Shown here piece by piece: positions 1 through 9,374 of a stretch of 64,000 nucleotides of DNA; the first letter of the stretch is position 1; the number at the start of each line of letters is the position of its first letter. The stretch is from Paludibacteraceae bacterium. Its GTDB lineage: Bacteria; Bacteroidota; Bacteroidia; Bacteroidales; Paludibacteraceae. The stretch is from assembly GCA_024399495.1 (NCBI GenBank), contig JAKSNY010000002.1, positions 62,001 through 126,000 of the forward strand, given 5' to 3'. The notes beneath the pieces are model-generated. The model made no database searches, was not told where the DNA came from, and worked only from the letters and a program-made list of their open reading frames with translations. Position numbers and translations under genes: made by a program.

Positions 1-1000
1 TTTGAAGAGACTCTCTAATAATGTCTGCATTGGTCATATAGTAGTCAATAATCTCTTTGTACTGCTTTTGTCCCTCTTTGGAGTATATGGCTTCGGCACC
101 TCGCTGTACCACATACGACGTGCCATTGTAATAGGTAGTTATACGCCTGTTCCATAATTGGTTCACTCTCAGACACTCGCCATACATTGTGTAGCCTATA
201 ATGTCTTTAGGTACAACACTGTATGAGCATCTAAGACCAGTAAAGCCGGCTGTCTTGGAGAAACTGCGAATCTCTATGGCACATTTTTTAGCCCCTTTTA
301 TTTCATATATGGAGTGGGGTATGTTATCTTCTCTGATATATGTGGCATACGCTCCATCGTAGATTATAATAGCCTTATTCTCAAGGGCATAATCAACCCA
401 TTGTTTTAGTTGCTCTTTAGTCAGTGCTATGCCTGTAGGGTTGTTGGGATAGCAAAGATATATAATGTCAACCTTCTCTTTTGGTAGTTTGGGAACCCAA
501 CCGTTCTCCTCTGTGCATGGTATATAGACTATATTGCTCCAGATTGCATCTTCTGTAATGTAACCTGAACGTCCACCCATAATGGCGGCATTCTCATACA
601 CAGGATATACAGGGTCTGTTATGGCTATTATATTGTCTCTACCGAATATATGTCCTATATTACCCACATCGCTCTTTGAGCCGTCGCCTATAAACACCTC
701 ATCGGGGTCAAGAGACACGCCTCTTGATGCGTAGTCAAACTTTATTATTTTGTCTATAAGGAATCTGTAGCCCACCTCAGGGCCATAGCCACGGAAAGTC
801 TTTACATTAGAAAGTTCATTAACGGCATCTTGCATAGCCTTAATTACGGCATCGGGTAGAGGACGTGAAACATCACCCTGCCCAAGACGTATAATATTGG
901 CATTAGGGTGTATAACCTTGTGAGCGTTAATCTTTTGCTCTATCTCATAGAACACGTAACACTCAGGCAGTTTAAGATAATTCTCATTGACAAGTGCCAT
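1..1000 (-). CDS. dapL: LL-diaminopimelate aminotransferase (partial, 3' end outside window)
   Basis: PLP enzyme that converts tetrahydrodipicolinate and glutamate directly to LL-diaminopimelate for lysine and peptidoglycan synthesis. My reading of the minus strand from the ATG at 1000 is open to the left edge and gives about 333 of the usual ~410 residues. It starts MALVNENYLKLPECY and carries the PLP-lysine motif SFSKTAGFTGLR (Lys about residue 249), the CYPNNPTG motif near 183-190 and YDGAYA. The start sits 7 nt downstream of a TATTTTTG -7 box on the minus strand, with fabD divergent. The C-terminal part and stop codon lie outside the window. Confidence 0.93.
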   Translation of the reverse strand, partial: MALVNENYLKLPECYVFYEIEQKINAHKVIHPNANIIRLGQGDVSRPLPDAVIKAMQDAVNELSNVKTFRGYGPEVGYRFLIDKIIKFDYASRGVSLDPDEVFIGDGSKSDVGNIGHIFGRDNIIAITDPVYPVYENAAIMGGRSGYITEDAIWSNIVYIPCTEENGWVPKLPKEKVDIIYLCYPNNPTGIALTKEQLKQWVDYALENKAIIIYDGAYATYIREDNIPHSIYEIKGAKKCAIEIRSFSKTAGFTGLRCSYSVVPKDIIGYTMYGECLRVNQLWNRRITTYYNGTSYVVQRGAEAIYSKEGQKQYKEIIDYYMTNADIIRESLQ

Positions 1001-1006
1001 AATTTG

Positions 1007-1014
1007 CAAAAATA
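1007..1014 (-). promoter_or_regulatory. -7 box of dapL promoter
   Basis: Reads TATTTTTG on the minus strand, matching the Bacteroidota consensus TAnnTTTG, just upstream of the dapL ATG. It is paired back-to-back with the fabD promoter. Confidence 0.6.
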
Positions 1015-1026
1015 CTTAATTTTTAA

Positions 1027-1034
1027 TAAATTTG
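1027..1034 (+). promoter_or_regulatory. -7 box of fabD promoter
   Basis: TAAATTTG fits TAnnTTTG and lies 26 nt before the fabD ATG. Confidence 0.65.
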
Positions 1035-1060
1035 CAAAAATTTACTTTTAATAAGATTTT

Positions 1061-1963
1061 ATGAAAGCGTATGTATTTCCAGGGCAAGGTGCCCAATTCC
1101 CAGGTATGGGTAAAGAGTTGTATAACTCATCTTCAGTGGCTAAGTCTCTGTTTGACAAGGCTAATGATATATTAGGTTTCTCTATTACTGATATAATGTT
1201 TGACGGTACTGATGAAGATTTGCGTCAGACTAAAGTTACTCAGCCGGCCGTTTTTCTGCATTCTGTAATCTATGCCAAGACTATAGAGAATTTCCAACCC
1301 GATATGACAGCAGGACACTCTCTTGGAGAGTTCTCTGCTCTTGTTGCCGCAGGTGCACTCAGTTTTGAAGATGGTCTTAAACTTGTAAGCAAGCGTGCGA
1401 TGGCTATGCAGAAGGCTTGTGAGAAACAACCTTCAACTATGGCTGCCGTTCTTGGTCTTGAAGATTCTGTGGTGGAGAATATATGCAAGAAGGTGGATGG
1501 TGTAATAGTTCCTGCAAACTATAATTGTCCAGGTCAGCTTGTTGTATCAGGCAGTGTAGAGGCTATTGATGCCGCTATTCCTATGTTTGAAGAGGCAGGT
1601 GCCAAGCGTGCCTTGAAACTTGCCGTTGGCGGAGCATTCCACTCACCGCTTATGGAGCCTGCCAAGATAGAGCTTGCCGCCGCCATAGAGGCTACTCCGT
1701 TTAATAAGCCTATATGCCCTATATATCAGAATGTTACTGCTAAGGCTGAAACAGATGCCGCCACCATTAAGAACAATCTTGTAAAGCAACTTACATCGCC
1801 TGTCCGCTGGACTCAATGTACGCAGGCTATGATAGCCGATGGTGCCACATCGTTTACAGAAGTTGGTCCGGGTACCGTCCTAAAAGGCATGGTAAAGAAA
1901 ATAGCCAAAGCCCAAGCCGCAGAGGTTGAACTCTTCAGCGTTGGAGAGGTAAAACCGGAATAA
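1061..1963 (+). CDS. fabD: Malonyl-CoA:ACP transacylase
   Basis: Transfers malonyl from CoA to acyl carrier protein to start each cycle of type II fatty-acid synthesis in the cytosol. The 300-residue protein begins with the family signature FPGQGAQFPGMG, has the nucleophile in GHSLGEFSA (Ser87), the conserved Arg at 112 in KRAMAMQ and the catalytic His in GGAFHSPLM (His194). Spacing matches the E. coli triad Ser92/Arg117/His201. Length is typical. It is divergent from dapL and has its own TAAATTTG promoter. No other fab gene lies next to it, so it appears monocistronic. Confidence 0.96.
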   Translation: MKAYVFPGQGAQFPGMGKELYNSSSVAKSLFDKANDILGFSITDIMFDGTDEDLRQTKVTQPAVFLHSVIYAKTIENFQPDMTAGHSLGEFSALVAAGALSFEDGLKLVSKRAMAMQKACEKQPSTMAAVLGLEDSVVENICKKVDGVIVPANYNCPGQLVVSGSVEAIDAAIPMFEEAGAKRALKLAVGGAFHSPLMEPAKIELAAAIEATPFNKPICPIYQNVTAKAETDAATIKNNLVKQLTSPVRWTQCTQAMIADGATSFTEVGPGTVLKGMVKKIAKAQAAEVELFSVGEVKPE

Positions 1964-2042
1964 GTATGGAGCGAAGCGACAAAGAACGCCAGTTCTTCGC
2001 GAAGCGCAAAGGTTTGGGAATGTGTCCCAATAAATAAGGGAG
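1964..2042 (+). repeat. Modular intergenic repeat copy (GAGC-GAAGCGAC type)
   Basis: After fabD there is a GGAGCGAAGCGACA start, a small hairpin (AGAAC...GTTCT), CGCGAAGCG, then GGGAATGTGTCCC followed by AATAAATAAGGG. The same order of modules occurs at 25366-25430, 25562-25660 and 58238-58320, so this is one copy of a dispersed family. The second hairpin and A/T-rich tail could act as a weak terminator. Confidence 0.6.
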
Positions 2043-2049
2043 AGAGCAA

Positions 2050-3258
2050 CTACTTGCCTGATGGAATAAAAGACAAGGTCTTTATTCCATCAGGCAAGTA
2101 TTGTTGTTTAACCCAATGATTTGGGTAGTCGTGGGGGTACTTGTAGCCTTTGGCATACTCCATATCACGCATAAGGGCTGTGGGGGCATTGCGTAAGTGT
2201 AGTGGAACAGGAAGGTTGCCGCTGCGTTTAACCTCTTCTTGTGCGTTGTTTATAGCCATGTATGCGGAGTTGTCTTTTGCACACTTGGTAAGGTATATGG
2301 TTGTTTCTGAGAGTATTATACGGCTCTCTGGCCAGCCGATTTTGTTTACTGCATCAAAGCAGGTGTTTGCAAGCAGTAGGGCATTGGGGTTTGCAAGTCC
2401 TATATCCTCACTTGCAAGAATCAGCAGGCGGCGTGCTATGAATTTGGGGTCTTCGCCACCCTCTATCATGCGTGCAAGCCAATATACTGCCGCATCGGGG
2501 TCACTGCCACGGACAGATTTTATAAAGGCGGAAATAATGTCGTAGTGCATTTCTCCGTTCTTGTCATATATGGCAGGGTTCTCTTGCAAGCGTTCAGCCA
2601 CCATATCGTTGGTAATGATAATTTGCTCCGATGAGCCTACACCTACTATAAGTTCAAGTGCATTAAGCAGTTTGCGTGCATCACCACCTGAATATTGCAG
2701 TAATGCTTCTGTCTCCTTAAACTCTATTCTCTTGCCTTCAAAAGCCTTATCCGTGGTGATAGCACGCTGTGCAAGTTCCATAAGGTCAGCCTTTTCCAAA
2801 GGCTTTAGGGTATAGACTGCACATCGGGATAGGAGTGGAGTGATAACCTCAAACGACGGATTCTCTGTGGTGGCACCTATAAGCACCACAGTGCCTTTTT
2901 CTACGGCTGCCAGCAGTGAGTCCTGTTGCGATTTGCTGAAACGGTGAATCTCATCTATAAATAATATGGGTGACGGAGAGTCAAAAAATCTGCTTTTTTC
3001 TGCTCTCTCTATAACATCGCGTACATCTTTTACGCTTGAAGATACGGCACTAAGGCTGTAGAAACCTCTGCCAGCGGTATCCGCCACTATTTTGGCAAGT
3101 GTTGTCTTGCCAACGCCTGGAGGTCCCCATAATATAAAAGAGTGAATGGAGCCGCTGTCTATCATTTTTTTTATTACAGCACCTTCTCCCACCAAATGTT
3201 TCTGACCTATATAGTTTTGTAGGGTTGTAGGTCTCAACCTCTCTGCAAGCGGACTCAT
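2050..3258 (-). CDS. rarA: Replication-associated recombination protein A, AAA+ ATPase
   Basis: RarA/MgsA-type clamp-loader-like ATPase acting at stalled replication forks. Walker A is GPPGVGKTT (residues 45-53) and Walker B is FIDEIHRF (100-107), with sensor motif TTENPSFEV and the family C-terminal MgsA domain ending in YKYPHDYPNHWVKQQYLPDGI. The 402-residue length is slightly short of typical ~425. The last dozen residues (KTLSFIPSGK) are encoded by an inverted duplication of the adjacent coding DNA, so the native C-terminus has probably been rewritten. A TAATTTTG -7 box precedes the start. Confidence 0.94.
   Translation of the reverse strand: MSPLAERLRPTTLQNYIGQKHLVGEGAVIKKMIDSGSIHSFILWGPPGVGKTTLAKIVADTAGRGFYSLSAVSSSVKDVRDVIERAEKSRFFDSPSPILFIDEIHRFSKSQQDSLLAAVEKGTVVLIGATTENPSFEVITPLLSRCAVYTLKPLEKADLMELAQRAITTDKAFEGKRIEFKETEALLQYSGGDARKLLNALELIVGVGSSEQIIITNDMVAERLQENPAIYDKNGEMHYDIISAFIKSVRGSDPDAAVYWLARMIEGGEDPKFIARRLLILASEDIGLANPNALLLANTCFDAVNKIGWPESRIILSETTIYLTKCAKDNSAYMAINNAQEEVKRSGNLPVPLHLRNAPTALMRDMEYAKGYKYPHDYPNHWVKQQYLPDGIKTLSFIPSGK
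2051..2100 (-). repeat. 20-bp perfect inverted repeat across the rarA stop codon
   Basis: Positions 2051-2070 are the exact reverse complement of 2081-2100, with a 10-nt spacer in which GAC/GTC can extend the stem. The right arm encodes part of RarA (QYLPDGIK), the left arm encodes the final IPSGK and most of the stop codon. It would form a very stable RNA hairpin at the 3' end of the rarA transcript. Confidence 0.85.
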
Positions 3259-3266
3259 ATTATTTG

Positions 3267-3274
3267 CAAAATTA
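3267..3274 (-). promoter_or_regulatory. -7 box of rarA promoter
   Basis: TAATTTTG on the minus strand directly upstream of the rarA ATG at 3258; fits TAnnTTTG. Confidence 0.55.
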
Positions 3275-3306
3275 TGGAAAAATTACTGTATGTGCAAAAA
3301 AAAACG

Positions 3307-3314
3307 TATCTTTG
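3307..3314 (+). promoter_or_regulatory. -7 box of small lipoprotein gene
   Basis: TATCTTTG fits TAnnTTTG. Because it lies inside the longest possible reading frame (from 3274), it argues for a downstream start at 3328 or 3340. Confidence 0.6.
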
Positions 3315-3327
3315 TGGTGTTTTATCA

Positions 3328-3468
3328 ATGACAATTAAAATGAGAAAGTCAATAATTATTGCTATAATAGTAGCGGCACTTGTAAGTTTGGTAAGTTGCA
3401 AGTCCGGCTGTGATTGCGGATATGCTCAAGCGGCACCTCAACAGTCACAAATGGAAGTTAATTTGTAA
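3328..3468 (+). CDS. Small lipoprotein, unknown function
   Basis: A 46-residue product starting MTIKMRKSIIIA (a start at 3340 would give 42). It has a basic N-terminus, a hydrophobic stretch and a lipobox LVSLVSC, so it should be a lipid-anchored envelope peptide whose mature part is only about 24 residues, beginning CKSGCDCGYAQAA and containing three cysteines. I recognise no family. The open frame continues upstream to 3274, but the TATCTTTG promoter lies within that extension, so it was not used. It stands alone between divergent rarA and gap. Confidence 0.6.
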   Translation: MTIKMRKSIIIAIIVAALVSLVSCKSGCDCGYAQAAPQQSQMEVNL

Positions 3469-3548
3469 TATTTTGTAATATTTTGTAACAATCTGTGTAT
3501 TGTTAATATTTTTTGACGTAAATTGTTGCACAATTTTTTTAAAAAGTG

Positions 3549-3556
3549 TAATTTTG
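3549..3556 (+). promoter_or_regulatory. -7 box of gap promoter
   Basis: TAATTTTG, with TTG-containing -33 sequence about 21 nt upstream (near 3522-3527). The ~50-nt leader to the gap ATG is A/T-rich with no structure that I see. Confidence 0.6.
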
Positions 3557-3580
3557 CACTGCAAAGTGAAATTCAATTAA

Positions 3581-4621
<1,041 letters not shown>

Positions 4622-4625
4622 ATAA

Positions 4626-4706
4626 ATTGAAAGTTGAAAATTGAAAATTGAAAATGAAAGTTTACTTTTTATAACTTTTAACTTTTAACTTTTAACTTTC
4701 AACTTC
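4626..4706. repeat. Heptamer tandem-repeat cassette (GTTGAAA / TTTTAAC)
   Basis: Heptamers of the AATTGAAA/GTTGAAA kind run rightward for about 35 nt and are followed by about 40 nt of the complementary type (TTTTAAC, TTTCAAC), so the whole forms a loose hairpin between gap and tRNA-Gln. Relatives are at 19970-20057 and 26396-26456, and a GTTGACA variant is inside a coding gene at 15434-15518. Confidence 0.75.
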
Positions 4707-4709
4707 TTT

Positions 4710-4780
4710 TGCCCTTTGGTGTAATGGTAGCACATCGGATTCTGGTTCCGCTTGTGAGGGTTCGAATCCTTCAGGGGCAA
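4710..4780 (+). tRNA. tRNA-Gln (anticodon CTG)
   Basis: 71-nt cloverleaf. The acceptor TGCCCTT pairs with AGGGGCA (one G-U), the D arm contains TAATGGTAG, the anticodon loop TTCTGGT has CTG at 34-36, and the T arm is GAGGG-TTCGAAT-CCTTC. Discriminator base is A and CCA is not encoded (CAA follows), as is normal in Bacteroidota. The outermost anticodon-stem pair is a T/C mismatch. Confidence 0.92.
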
Positions 4781-4781
4781 C

Positions 4782-4815
4782 AATGCGTTAACTTTTTAAG
4801 TAACGCATTTTTTTT
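4782..4815 (+). terminator. Intrinsic terminator after tRNA-Gln
   Basis: Perfect 9-bp stem AATGCGTTA / TAACGCATT (4782-4790 and 4801-4809) followed by an eight-T run. Confidence 0.85.
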
Positions 4816-4839
4816 GGAAAGATATAATATAATAGGTAT

Positions 4840-7800
4840 ATGAAAGACAAATGTAAAAAGGTTCTGCTTCTTGGTTCCGGAGCATTGAAGATTGGACAGG
4901 CAGGTGAGTTTGACTATTCGGGTTCCCAAGCGTTAAAGGCAATGAGGGAAGAGGGTATTGAGACAGTGTTGATAAATCCCAATATTGCCACTATTCAAAC
5001 TTCTAAAGGCGTTGCGGATAGAGTTTATTTTCTTCCGGTAACGCCTTATTTTGTAGAAAGAGTTATTGAGAAGGAGCGTCCGGACGGAATTCTTCTTGCT
5101 TTTGGTGGTCAGACGGCTCTTAATTGCGGTACTGCATTGTATCAGAACGGTGTGTTGAAAAAATATGGGGTGCAGGTTCTTGGTACATCTGTAGAGGCTA
5201 TTATGATTACAGAGGATAGGGATTTGTTTGTGAAGAGCCTTAAAGAGATTGATGCTAAAACCCCTGTCTCACAGGCGGTAGAGAATATGGAAGATGCCTT
5301 GAAAGAGGCCCGTGCATTGGGTTATCCCGTTATGGTGCGTTCAGCATACGCTCTTGGCGGTCTTGGCTCAGGTGTGTGTGCTAATGAGAGTGAGTTTAAG
5401 AAACTATGTGAGAGTGCTCTTGCTTATTCAAAGCAGATACTTGTAGAGGAAAGCCTTAAAGGTTGGAAAGAAATTGAGTTTGAGGTGATTCGTGATGCTA
5501 ACGACCATTGCTTTACTGTGGTTCCTATGGAGAATGTGGATCCACTTGGTATTCATACAGGTGAGAGTATAGTGGTGGCACCTATCATATCTCTTTCAAA
5601 AGAGCAGATTCACTTGCTTGAAGAGATAGCAAAGAAAGTTGTACGCCATATAGGTATAGTTGGAGAGTGTAACATTCAATACGCATTTAATGCTGAGACC
5701 AACGACTACCGTATTATAGAGATAAATGCACGTCTAAGCCGCTCATCGGCGTTGGCTTCTAAGGCATCGGGTTATCCACTTGCATTTGTTGCCGCTAAAC
5801 TTGCATTGGGTTATACTCTTGACCAAATAGGTGAGATGGGTACTCCTAACTCTGCATACGTAGCACCTTCTGTAGATTATATAATAGCCAAGATTCCACG
5901 TTGGGATTTGACTAAGTTTACAGGTGTTAGCCGTGAGATTGGCTCTTCTATGAAATCAGTAGGTGAGATTATGGCTATAGGCAAGTCTTTTGAGGAGATT
6001 ATGCAGAAAGGTTTGCGTATGATAGGGCAGGGCATGCACGGTTTTGTGGGTAATAATGATATTAAGTTTGATAACCTTGATGAGGCTCTGTCTCATCCTA
6101 CAGACTTGCGTATATTTGCTGTGGCTGCCGCTCTTGAAAAGGGTTATTCGGTAGAGAAAATAGAGTCTCTTACAAAAATAGACCCTTGGTTCCTTGGCAA
6201 ACTTGAGAATATAGTTAAGTTCACTAAGGTTCTTGGTGGGTTTAAGAAAATAGAGGATATTACCCCCGATGTTATGACTGAGGCAAAACGTCTTGGTTTC
6301 TCAGATTTTCAGATTGCCCGCTATGTGGAGAATCCTGATGGCAATATGGAGGCGGAGATGCTGCGTGTGCGTAAACTAAGAGAGTCTCAAAATGTTAAGC
6401 CTGTAGTACGCAGAATTAACACTGTGGCTTCAGAACATCCTGAAAAGACCAACTACCTATACATGACTTACGGCTCCAATGATAATTATGTGCCTAAAAA
6501 ACAAGATGGAGAGAGTGTTGTGGTACTTGGTTCCGGTGCTTACCGTATAGGTTCATCAGTAGAGTTTGACTGGTGTAGCGTTAATGCTGTTCAAACAGCC
6601 CGTAAGCTTGGATATCAGTCTGTTATGATTAACTATAATCCAGAGACAGTATCTACAGACTACGATATGTGCGACCGTCTGTATTTTGATGAGCTTTCAT
6701 TTGAGCGTGTGCTTGATGTGCTTGAGATAGAGAATCCAAAAGGTGTAATAGTTTCTGTAGGTGGTCAGATTCCAAATAACCTTGCTATGAAACTGCACAG
6801 GCAAGGTGCTCCTATTCTTGGAACATCTGCACTCAATATAGATAGGGCGGAAGACCGTCATAAGTTCTCCGCTATGCTTGATACGCTTGGCATTGACCAG
6901 CCACGCTGGCGTGAACTTACAAGTTTTGAGGATATTGATGAATTTATAGATGAGGTGGGCTTCCCTGTACTTATACGTCCTTCATACGTGCTATCTGGTG
7001 CGGCTATGAACGTATGCTACAATAGAGACCAAGTTCAACAATTCCTTACACTTGCAGCCAAGGTTTCAAAAGACCACCCTGTAGTGGTGTCATCTTTCTT
7101 GCAGAATGCCAAGGAGATAGAGTTTGATGCTGTTGCTAAAGAAGGTGAGATAGTTGAATATGCCATATCAGAGCATGTTGAGTTTGCTGGAGTTCATTCC
7201 GGTGATGCCACCCTTGTGTTCCCTGCACAGAAACTCTATTTTGAGACAATGCGTCGTATTAAGAAGGTGTCTAAGAAAATAGCGAAGGAACTTAACATTA
7301 CGGGTCCGTTCAATATTCAATATCTTGCCAAGAATAACGATATTAAGGTTATAGAGTGTAACTTACGTGCTTCACGCTCATTCCCGTTTGTATCTAAGGT
7401 AATTAACCGTAACTTTATAGAGACGGCAACAAGGATAATGCTTGGTGCGGATTATAACAAGCCTGATTCATCAATATTTGATATAGAACATATAGGAGTC
7501 AAGGCTTCTCAATTCTCGTTTGCCCGTTTGCATAAGGCAGACCCGATTCTTGGTGTAGATATGGCATCTACGGGTGAGGTTGGCTGCATTGGCGATGATT
7601 TTAATGAGGCTCTGCTTAAATCACTTATATCTGTAGGCTTCAGTATTCCTAAAAAGAGCGTAATGGTATCATCTGGTGAGGCTAAATCTAAAGTTGAATT
7701 GTTGGAACCATGTAAAATGCTTGCCGCACACGGCTACGATATCTATGCTACAGACGGTACCTGCAAATTCCTTGAGGAGAACGGCGTTAAGGCTACTGCC

Positions 7801-8061
7801 GTAGGTTGGCCTGATGAGCCGTCAGAGCTGCAAATTATGGATTTGATGGCAGAGAAGAAATTTGAGCTTGTAATTAACATTCCTAAAAACCATACAAGAC
7901 GTGAACTTACAAATGGTTATAAGATACGTCGTGGTGCTATAGACCACAATATTCCGCTGATGACCAACGCACGCCTGGCAAGTGCCTTTATCCACGCATT
8001 CTGCTCACTAAAGCAAGATGATATCCAAATAAAGGATTGGGCTGCATATTTTAAAAATTAA
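4840..8061 (+). CDS. carB: Carbamoyl-phosphate synthase, large subunit
   Basis: Makes carbamoyl phosphate from bicarbonate, glutamine-derived ammonia and two ATP for pyrimidine and arginine synthesis. The 1073-residue protein has the expected two homologous ATP-grasp halves: the first starts VLLLGSGALKIGQAGEFDYSG, the second VVVLGSGAYRIGSSVEFDW near residue 560, and there is a C-terminal MGS-like allosteric domain from about 940. EINARLSRSSALASKASGYP marks the first-half nucleotide site and ECNLRASRSFPFVSKV the second. No carA (glutaminase subunit) lies next to it in this window, so the partner must be encoded elsewhere. Confidence 0.96.
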   Translation: MKDKCKKVLLLGSGALKIGQAGEFDYSGSQALKAMREEGIETVLINPNIATIQTSKGVADRVYFLPVTPYFVERVIEKERPDGILLAFGGQTALNCGTALYQNGVLKKYGVQVLGTSVEAIMITEDRDLFVKSLKEIDAKTPVSQAVENMEDALKEARALGYPVMVRSAYALGGLGSGVCANESEFKKLCESALAYSKQILVEESLKGWKEIEFEVIRDANDHCFTVVPMENVDPLGIHTGESIVVAPIISLSKEQIHLLEEIAKKVVRHIGIVGECNIQYAFNAETNDYRIIEINARLSRSSALASKASGYPLAFVAAKLALGYTLDQIGEMGTPNSAYVAPSVDYIIAKIPRWDLTKFTGVSREIGSSMKSVGEIMAIGKSFEEIMQKGLRMIGQGMHGFVGNNDIKFDNLDEALSHPTDLRIFAVAAALEKGYSVEKIESLTKIDPWFLGKLENIVKFTKVLGGFKKIEDITPDVMTEAKRLGFSDFQIARYVENPDGNMEAEMLRVRKLRESQNVKPVVRRINTVASEHPEKTNYLYMTYGSNDNYVPKKQDGESVVVLGSGAYRIGSSVEFDWCSVNAVQTARKLGYQSVMINYNPETVSTDYDMCDRLYFDELSFERVLDVLEIENPKGVIVSVGGQIPNNLAMKLHRQGAPILGTSALNIDRAEDRHKFSAMLDTLGIDQPRWRELTSFEDIDEFIDEVGFPVLIRPSYVLSGAAMNVCYNRDQVQQFLTLAAKVSKDHPVVVSSFLQNAKEIEFDAVAKEGEIVEYAISEHVEFAGVHSGDATLVFPAQKLYFETMRRIKKVSKKIAKELNITGPFNIQYLAKNNDIKVIECNLRASRSFPFVSKVINRNFIETATRIMLGADYNKPDSSIFDIEHIGVKASQFSFARLHKADPILGVDMASTGEVGCIGDDFNEALLKSLISVGFSIPKKSVMVSSGEAKSKVELLEPCKMLAAHGYDIYATDGTCKFLEENGVKATAVGWPDEPSELQIMDLMAEKKFELVINIPKNHTRRELTNGYKIRRGAIDHNIPLMTNARLASAFIHAFCSLKQDDIQIKDWAAYFKN

Positions 8062-8185
8062 ATATCATCACGTCATCTTGAGCGTAGCGAGAGATTTTTA
8101 CTTAATGTATGATGTATAATGTATGATGTATGAGGGTCAAGGTTAAAGGGTCAAATCCTTGTCCCTTGTTCCTTGACCCTTGACC
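8062..8185. repeat. Composite intergenic repeat tract after carB
   Basis: Three repeat types in a row. First comes CATCTTGAGCGTAGCGAGAG, a variant of a GAGCG-AGCGA palindromic repeat common in Bacteroidota genomes. Then an ATGTATGATGTATA microsatellite at about 8103-8131. Last is a heptamer-type cassette in which GGGTCAA units (8132-8153) face TTGACCC units (8168-8185). No open frame of note. Confidence 0.65.
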
Positions 8186-8228
8186 CTAAAAAAAATAATA
8201 GAAAAAGTTTTTTTTCTATTATTTTTTT
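8186..8228. terminator. A/T-rich bidirectional hairpin downstream of carB
   Basis: AAAATAATAGAAAAA faces TTTTTCTATTATTTT with a short loop. It could end carB transcription, and it partly overlaps the -33 region of the next promoter. Confidence 0.45.
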
Positions 8229-8230
8229 AT

Positions 8231-8238
8231 TATCTTTG
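8231..8238 (+). promoter_or_regulatory. -7 box for secreted protein gene at 8312
   Basis: TATCTTTG, about 73 nt before the ATG, giving a long A/T-rich leader. Confidence 0.55.
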
Positions 8239-8311
8239 TAAATGATAAGTTGTATTAAACTTAAAATGTTTAATGTAGTCTAATACTTAAAAACCATAAA
8301 AATCAAATACT

Positions 8312-9310
8312 ATGAAAAAACTAATTACTACATTATTTGCGTTATCGTTACTACCTTTATACGCAGTTGCCGCTCCTGGAGATTTAGTTTCTGTTCCAGC
8401 AAAACCCACAGCAGACAAACCTTTAAAGTTGGTCTATACACCTGCATCTACTGACTCGTGGATGAAAAGCCAAGAGGTGTATATATATGTTTGTCTTGAG
8501 ATGAACAACAATGGTGAGTGGGATAAGGAGAAGACTCCTTGGGCTCAAACTAATATGACTGAATATAAATGGAAAAAAGAGTCTGACGGTACTGTTTCAT
8601 ACTCTTTCTCTAATATTAAGTCTTATTTTAAACTTACAGAAGCAGAATTGCAACAGGTTACAGGTATGTTTGTTATTTTAAAGAACGATAAGTTTCAAAC
8701 AAGTGATAAATATATTAAGTTTTATAAGAATTCCGCCAATGCACCTAAATTTAACGGTACTGTAAAATTCTCTGTTAATGTACCTGCAGGTACTAAAGCG
8801 GTATATGTAACAGGTACATTTGGCAAGGAGGGTACAGAAGATTATTGGAAGCATGCAGACCCTAAACGCCAGCTTAAGAAAGTAAGTGAAACCAAATTTG
8901 AAGGCACTCTTACGGGTGTTCCCGCTAATTTGGAGTACCTTTATGTCTGGGGTCCTAGAAAAGACCAGTGTGAGTTCCGTATGGGACATCGTCCACTTGG
9001 TGGTAGAGTTTCAGTTTCAGACAAGGTTGATTATTGGGGCGATATGACATTATCTGTAACCGCTCCAAGCGGCACAAAGGAAATGTATGTTTCCGGCACA
9101 TTTAATAATTGGGGATTTGGACGTATGATGGATTCGGGTAACAACACTTGGACATATCATGTTGCTCCTGGCTCACTTAATGGTTCCGATGTAATAGAGT
9201 ATAAATACTATAGCAAGGATAGCACTAATGCTGGTGAGAAGCGTGGAAACCGTAAGATTAAGTTTGAGGGTTTTGCCACACAGTATGACGAGATACGTTC
9301 ATGGAAATAA
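8312..9310 (+). CDS. Secreted protein with CBM48/20-like (E-set) domains
   Basis: A 332-residue exported protein with a Sec signal peptide (MKKLITTLFALSLLPLYAVAA) and no lipobox cysteine. After an N-terminal segment of about 130 residues there are two similar modules: one around 150-235 (TVKFSVNVPAGTKAVYVTGTFGKEG) and one around 245-320 (TLSVTAPSGTKEMYVSGTFNNWG). The VSGTFNNWG motif resembles glycogen/starch-binding immunoglobulin-like folds (CBM48, CBM20). No catalytic domain is visible. The role is inferred: a periplasmic or surface glycan-binding protein. It is monocistronic, bounded by its own promoter and terminator. Confidence 0.65.
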   Translation: MKKLITTLFALSLLPLYAVAAPGDLVSVPAKPTADKPLKLVYTPASTDSWMKSQEVYIYVCLEMNNNGEWDKEKTPWAQTNMTEYKWKKESDGTVSYSFSNIKSYFKLTEAELQQVTGMFVILKNDKFQTSDKYIKFYKNSANAPKFNGTVKFSVNVPAGTKAVYVTGTFGKEGTEDYWKHADPKRQLKKVSETKFEGTLTGVPANLEYLYVWGPRKDQCEFRMGHRPLGGRVSVSDKVDYWGDMTLSVTAPSGTKEMYVSGTFNNWGFGRMMDSGNNTWTYHVAPGSLNGSDVIEYKYYSKDSTNAGEKRGNRKIKFEGFATQYDEIRSWK

Positions 9311-9335
9311 ATTCAGCATCTTTATAGCAACAAAA

Positions 9336-9370
9336 AACCGTTCCAAAAAATTGGGGCGGTTTTAATTTTT
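9336..9370 (+). terminator. Intrinsic terminator after the CBM-like gene
   Basis: Stem AACCGTTCCAA / TTGGGGCGGTT (two G-U pairs) followed by a T-rich tail. Confidence 0.8.
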
Positions 9371-9374
9371 TTTG

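Noticed and set aside
8312-9310. SusE/SusF outer-membrane starch-binding protein
   Set aside because: The protein has E-set-like modules, but lacks a lipobox and there are no susC/susD genes nearby.
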